Assembly: GCA_003151295.1 (NCBI GenBank)
Contig: PLXD01000489.1
Coordinates: 1 to 8,259, forward strand
Source: Chitinophagaceae bacterium
GTDB lineage: Bacteria > Bacteroidota > Bacteroidia > Chitinophagales > Chitinophagaceae
DNA: 8,259 nucleotides
Direction of reading: 5' to 3'
Part shown: positions 5,616-8,259 of the stretch, piece by piece
Numbering within the stretch: position 1 is the first letter of the stretch
Layout: each line of letters begins with the position of its first letter
Made by a program: the position numbers and the translations under genes
Notes under the pieces: model-generated
Database searches by the model: none
Told to the model about the DNA's origin: nothing
Seen by the model: only the letters and a program-made list of their open reading frames with translations

Positions 5616-6284
5616 ATGGCGTTATTTTATCAACATACTATTAACGGGGGCACAAAACTAGCGATTTGGCGTATTGACGAAGCGGAAACCTTTTTCCTGC
5701 AGCGTGTCCCGTTGAAAAGCGATGTATCCCATCCTTTTAAGCGCCTGCAGCATCTCGCCGGCCGTTACCTGCTGTCCTTTTTAATGGAGGATTTTCCATT
5801 GGCAGAGATCGTCATTGCCGATACCCGCAAGCCTTTCCTGGCCAGTGAGAAATATCATTTCTCCATTTCTCATTGCGGTCAATTTGCTGCCGCCATTGTC
5901 AGCAGCAGCTCCCGGGTAGGGGTGGATATCGAAAAGGTGAGTCCCAAGATCGGGAAGATTCAGCATAAATTCCTGTCGGAGCTGGAGTACAGACTGGCGG
6001 TGGCCAATTGGCAAATGGCGGTCCCGGAAATAGTCGCTTTGCCACCCCCTACGGGTCCCAGCCCCTTGCTGACGCTTCTTTGGAGCGCCAAGGAAGCCAT
6101 CTTCAAGTGGTATGGATTGGGTCAGGTGGATTTCAGGCAGCATATTCAACTCGGCGCCCCGATTGTTCCGGGGATAGACGGCTGGCTGGAACTGCCTTTT
6201 ACTTTTAAAAAAGACCAGCAAACCGCGCTGACGGTGAAGGCGCGGCTTTTCGAGGACGTGGTTCTCGCCTGGGTGGTCACATGA
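5616..6284 (+). CDS. 4'-phosphopantetheinyl transferase superfamily protein (Sfp type)
   Basis: Transfers the phosphopantetheine arm of coenzyme A to a serine of carrier proteins (ACP, PCP or similar). The 222-residue product shows the family motifs in order: GRYLLSFL (49-56), FSISHCG with H86, VGVDIE (101-106) with metal-binding D104 and E106, and WSAKEAIFKWYG (156-167) with K159, E160 and K164. Size and layout match the Sfp/Gsp group more than AcpS, which is about 120 residues. Between motifs, residues about 133-151 form an unusual proline-rich stretch (PEIVALPPPTGPSPL) that looks like a lineage-specific loop. No polyketide, peptide synthetase or carrier-protein gene is adjacent, so its target is not indicated by context. 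It may be the general holo-ACP synthase of this organism. Confidence 0.92.
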   Translation: MALFYQHTINGGTKLAIWRIDEAETFFLQRVPLKSDVSHPFKRLQHLAGRYLLSFLMEDFPLAEIVIADTRKPFLASEKYHFSISHCGQFAAAIVSSSSRVGVDIEKVSPKIGKIQHKFLSELEYRLAVANWQMAVPEIVALPPPTGPSPLLTLLWSAKEAIFKWYGLGQVDFRQHIQLGAPIVPGIDGWLELPFTFKKDQQTALTVKARLFEDVVLAWVVT

Positions 6285-6297
6285 GGGAGTGTGCTAG

Positions 6298-6498
6298 TCA
6301 GATAAGAACTGGTCGCTCAGACGGATGCCGCTTTCTTTTCATCTTCATAAGCGCATATTCGGGGTGAGCCGGGTTCACCACCAATTCCTGTCTGGCAGGA
6401 TCGATCATTACATCCATTTCTTCAAGGGGGATCATACCCAACAAGGGCTCTATGTCTCCCGGCAGTACCAGTGCGCGAAATGCATTAATTATTGTCAA
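6298..6498 (-). pseudogene. Truncated clan AA (retropepsin-like) aspartic protease, C-terminal stub
   Basis: A 66-codon frame, TTG at 6498 to TGA at 6298. It contains LVLPGDIEPLLGMIPLEEMD, then VMIDPARQELVVNPAHP, which matches the C-terminal half of the small (about 130-residue) bacterial clan AA aspartic proteases, including the LLGxxPLExMD block after the second strand set. The N-terminal half with the catalytic D-S/T-G triplet is absent: upstream in this frame there is a stop at 6514-6516, and the DNA there is the intact 3' end of the DUF2130 gene. The TTG overlaps the DUF2130 stop (TTGA), so low-level coupled translation is possible. More likely this is a gene stub left by a deletion. The well-kept conserved residues suggest the loss is recent. 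Confidence 0.72.
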
Positions 6499-7772
6499 TC
6501 CAATTCCAGCGGTTCATCTTCTTCGTCTTCCAGCAGGTTGAGATCGATGGCGTCCTTTCCGGCGATGCCTTCGATCGAACCGCGGATATGAACGGCATTG
6601 AGCAAGACCTTTTCAAGCTGTTTCTCGCGGGACTTCCAGAGTTTTTCCATGATGTCCCTTTCCTTTTGTATGGAAAGCTTCATGGATAGGAATCCTTCGC
6701 GGATCGCCTTCCATTGTTCGCCAAATTCGCTGCTAGTCAGGTAGTCGTAGAGCAGGTGCATCTTATCACCCCTGTTCTCCTGGGACTTGGTCGCATTGAA
6801 TAAACGAATGATGCCGTCCCTGAGCACATATGCGAGCGCCTTCACCTCTGAAAACGTACATATCCATACGCCGTTCTTTTCCCCGAAGCGTTCCATATCC
6901 CGGGGCATGGCCTGGGTGACGATGATGGCGATCATGGCGCCCTGGCTTCGCATATCGGCTTTTAGTTTTTCTATCCAGTCACTACCGAAGTCCTTCGTTC
7001 GCTTGCTCTCGTAAATGATCTTGCCGCATTCCTGCCCGACCTGGTTCCGGATCGACTGGATGCAATCCGCCCCTTTCACGCCTTTCCCTACTTCGCTGAT
7101 CTCGTCGAAAGGGAAGTTCGCCCGCAATAACTCCTCCAGGGCCAGTTCCTGCACCTCTCCCTGTAATTGCATCGAGCCCTGTTCGGCTTTTCGCTTCATC
7201 TCTTCGGCAAGCTTTTTCTGGTCGTCGAGCTGTTTTTCGAGCTCTTTGAGACGAAACTGGTATTCGGTCTCCCGGGCGGCGGTCCTCAGTTCTTCCACCT
7301 GACGGATCTCCTCGGATAGTTTACTCCGTTCCTGCTGTAACTGGCGCTGTACGGACAATTCCAATTCGGCTTCTTTGGTCTTCAATTCCTGCTCTTTTTT
7401 CAGGAACTCTAATTCTTTCTGCCTGGAAGTCCGGAGTTTTTCTTCATTGTCCCTATTGGCTTGCTGGAGCAGGTGTAACTTATTTTCGTAGTCGTTACCT
7501 ACCGATTTGCGAATGGTATCTTCAAGGGTCTGCTGGAGGCGGCTTTTTTCTTCAGTCCACCGCTTCGTGAAATCCGTTTCCTGTTTCTGGGCCAGTTGCT
7601 TGAACTCCTGCTCTTTGCGGGCGAACTCATCCTGTTTCATCTGCACTTCCCTGTCTTTCTCTTTTTTATAAGCCAGCATCTGCTCCCGCAGCTCCTTCTT
7701 ATATTCTTCGGAGACGGCTTCTTCCATCGGGAACTGGTGGCCGCAATGGGGACATTTTATTTCAGTTGCCAT
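6495..7772 (-). CDS. DUF2130 domain protein: zinc-ribbon stub, coiled coil and PD-(D/E)XK-like domain
   Basis: A 425-residue cytoplasmic protein. The N-terminus has a half zinc ribbon (CPHC at 7-10, then H12). Residues about 20-205 are a long charged coiled coil rich in E, K and Q. Residues about 206-345 are the DUF2130 domain with FPFDEISEVGKGVKGADCIQ written in two blocks (220-230, 231-239) and GKIIYESKRTKDFGSDW (250-266). D236, E255 and K257 fit a PD-(D/E)XK nuclease-type site, as in the RmuC-like group. A helical tail follows, ending in an acidic stretch (EDEEDEPLELD). Substrate and role are unknown; DNA-end or nucleic-acid processing is only an inference from the motif. The start ATG at 7772 is supported by a promoter match directly upstream. 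The gene appears complete and monocistronic apart from the protease stub behind it. Confidence 0.9.
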   Translation of the reverse strand: MATEIKCPHCGHQFPMEEAVSEEYKKELREQMLAYKKEKDREVQMKQDEFARKEQEFKQLAQKQETDFTKRWTEEKSRLQQTLEDTIRKSVGNDYENKLHLLQQANRDNEEKLRTSRQKELEFLKKEQELKTKEAELELSVQRQLQQERSKLSEEIRQVEELRTAARETEYQFRLKELEKQLDDQKKLAEEMKRKAEQGSMQLQGEVQELALEELLRANFPFDEISEVGKGVKGADCIQSIRNQVGQECGKIIYESKRTKDFGSDWIEKLKADMRSQGAMIAIIVTQAMPRDMERFGEKNGVWICTFSEVKALAYVLRDGIIRLFNATKSQENRGDKMHLLYDYLTSSEFGEQWKAIREGFLSMKLSIQKERDIMEKLWKSREKQLEKVLLNAVHIRGSIEGIAGKDAIDLNLLEDEEDEPLELD

Positions 7773-7784
7773 CCGTTTTTTTCA

Positions 7785-7815
7785 CAAACCTACTTGAAAA
7801 TGTACAAATGGTAAA
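7785..7815 (-). promoter_or_regulatory. Putative sigma-A promoter of the DUF2130 gene
   Basis: On the minus strand TAGGTTTG (7792 to 7785) matches the Bacteroidota -7 consensus at all fixed bases. TTTA (7815 to 7812), one base off the TTTG -33 box, lies 19 nt upstream, an accepted spacing. The -7 box ends only 12 bases before the ATG at 7772, so the leader would be very short. Confidence 0.55.
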
Positions 7816-7869
7816 TAATGGCTCCCCGCCTTCTCTACAGAGACGTTTCGTAAGATGGGAATAGATTGT

Positions 7870-8259
7870 TTAATGGAGGATCGCTTCCGCAACAGGAAGG
7901 GTCTTTTGTCCGGCAGGCTGATAGGACATCCCTAACAGGGCTGCCATGGTGGCGGCCAGCTGCCCCTGCCAGAGTTGGGTCTTTGTATTGATCTCCCCCC
8001 TGGGCGAAGCGTCCGGGCCGATCACGGCGATCCAGATCTCTCCCGACTCAGGAATATTCACGCCGTGATCCATCCAGTCTTTTTTCACATGACTTCCGCG
8101 CCCATGATCACAGGTGAGAATCATCGTTGTTTTACCCTTGTATTCAGGCATGGATTGCAACAGGTTCCAGAGATCTGCAATCATACCGTCTTCTGCATGC
8201 GCGGCGCCGATATACTGGTCATAAGACCCGTCATGCGCAAAGGCATCGGCCTCGCCAAC
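7870..8259 (-). CDS. Alkaline phosphatase superfamily protein, 5' end cut by the window edge
   Basis: The last 129 codons of a gene running in from the right; the frame is open to base 8259, so the methionine at 8184 is internal. Visible motifs are GEADAFAHDGSYDQYIGAAH near the left of the fragment, resembling the GExDxxAH...YD block of alkaline phosphatase family (phosphoglyceromutase/sulfatase-like) enzymes, and TCDHGRG, whose D and H are expected metal ligands. The segment WMDHGVN then EIWIAVIGPD supplies another likely metal-binding histidine. These metalloenzymes hydrolyse phosphate or sulfate esters, and many are exported; the signal-peptide end is outside the window. The exact substrate cannot be assigned. 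It ends 97 bp upstream of the DUF2130 start in the same direction, but DUF2130 appears to have its own promoter. Confidence 0.85.
   Translation of the reverse strand, partial: VGEADAFAHDGSYDQYIGAAHAEDGMIADLWNLLQSMPEYKGKTTMILTCDHGRGSHVKKDWMDHGVNIPESGEIWIAVIGPDASPRGEINTKTQLWQGQLAATMAALLGMSYQPAGQKTLPVAEAILH

Noticed and set aside
5781..6221. 146-codon open frame on the minus strand opposite the phosphopantetheinyl transferase
   Set aside because: Antisense to a gene with all family motifs; its translation shows no family features.

Overview
The window comes from a member of the Bacteroidota, most likely the Sphingobacteriales/Chitinophagales side. The evidence is perfect TAnnTTTG -7 boxes ahead of several genes, no reliance on Shine-Dalgarno sites, a DUF3810 membrane metallopeptidase-like protein, and Bacteroidota-style TrxB, DUF2130 and acyl-CoA carboxylase proteins. 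I do not name a genus. It reads as ordinary chromosome carrying a few decayed or mobile-looking pieces; I see no phage, IS transposase, CRISPR array, tRNA or rRNA.

Left part (1-2006): two arrays of 7-nt tandem repeats lie just downstream of trxB (thioredoxin reductase, minus strand). Next comes a two-gene MNT/HEPN toxin-antitoxin operon (nucleotidyltransferase antitoxin, then HEPN RNase-type toxin, 4-bp overlap). A repeat-rich gap of about 200 bp follows, holding an inverted repeat and the orphaned last ~30 codons of a peptidase M19 dipeptidase gene.

Middle (2007-3903): a complete acyl-CoA carboxylase carboxyltransferase subunit (methylcrotonyl-CoA carboxylase type, minus). Its codon usage changes sharply near position 2600-2640, so the gene may be a recombinant or the contig may be chimeric. 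Upstream lie a strong inverted repeat with a putative -7 box in its loop and a 122-bp element with several nested hairpins (3717-3838), the best candidate here for an undescribed structured element.

Right part (3904-8259), with higher use of GGG/CCG-type codons: DUF3810 (plus) converges on dcd (dCTP deaminase, minus). dcd diverges from an Sfp-type phosphopantetheinyl transferase (plus), which converges on a DUF2130 coiled-coil/PD-(D/E)XK-like gene (minus). Squeezed behind DUF2130 is the C-terminal stub of a clan AA aspartic protease that lacks its catalytic half. The right edge cuts an alkaline-phosphatase-superfamily gene (minus).

The genes are mostly single housekeeping or metabolic units (redox, branched-chain/acyl-CoA metabolism, nucleotide pools, carrier-protein activation) and do not form one pathway. 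The only clear multi-gene system is the toxin-antitoxin pair.
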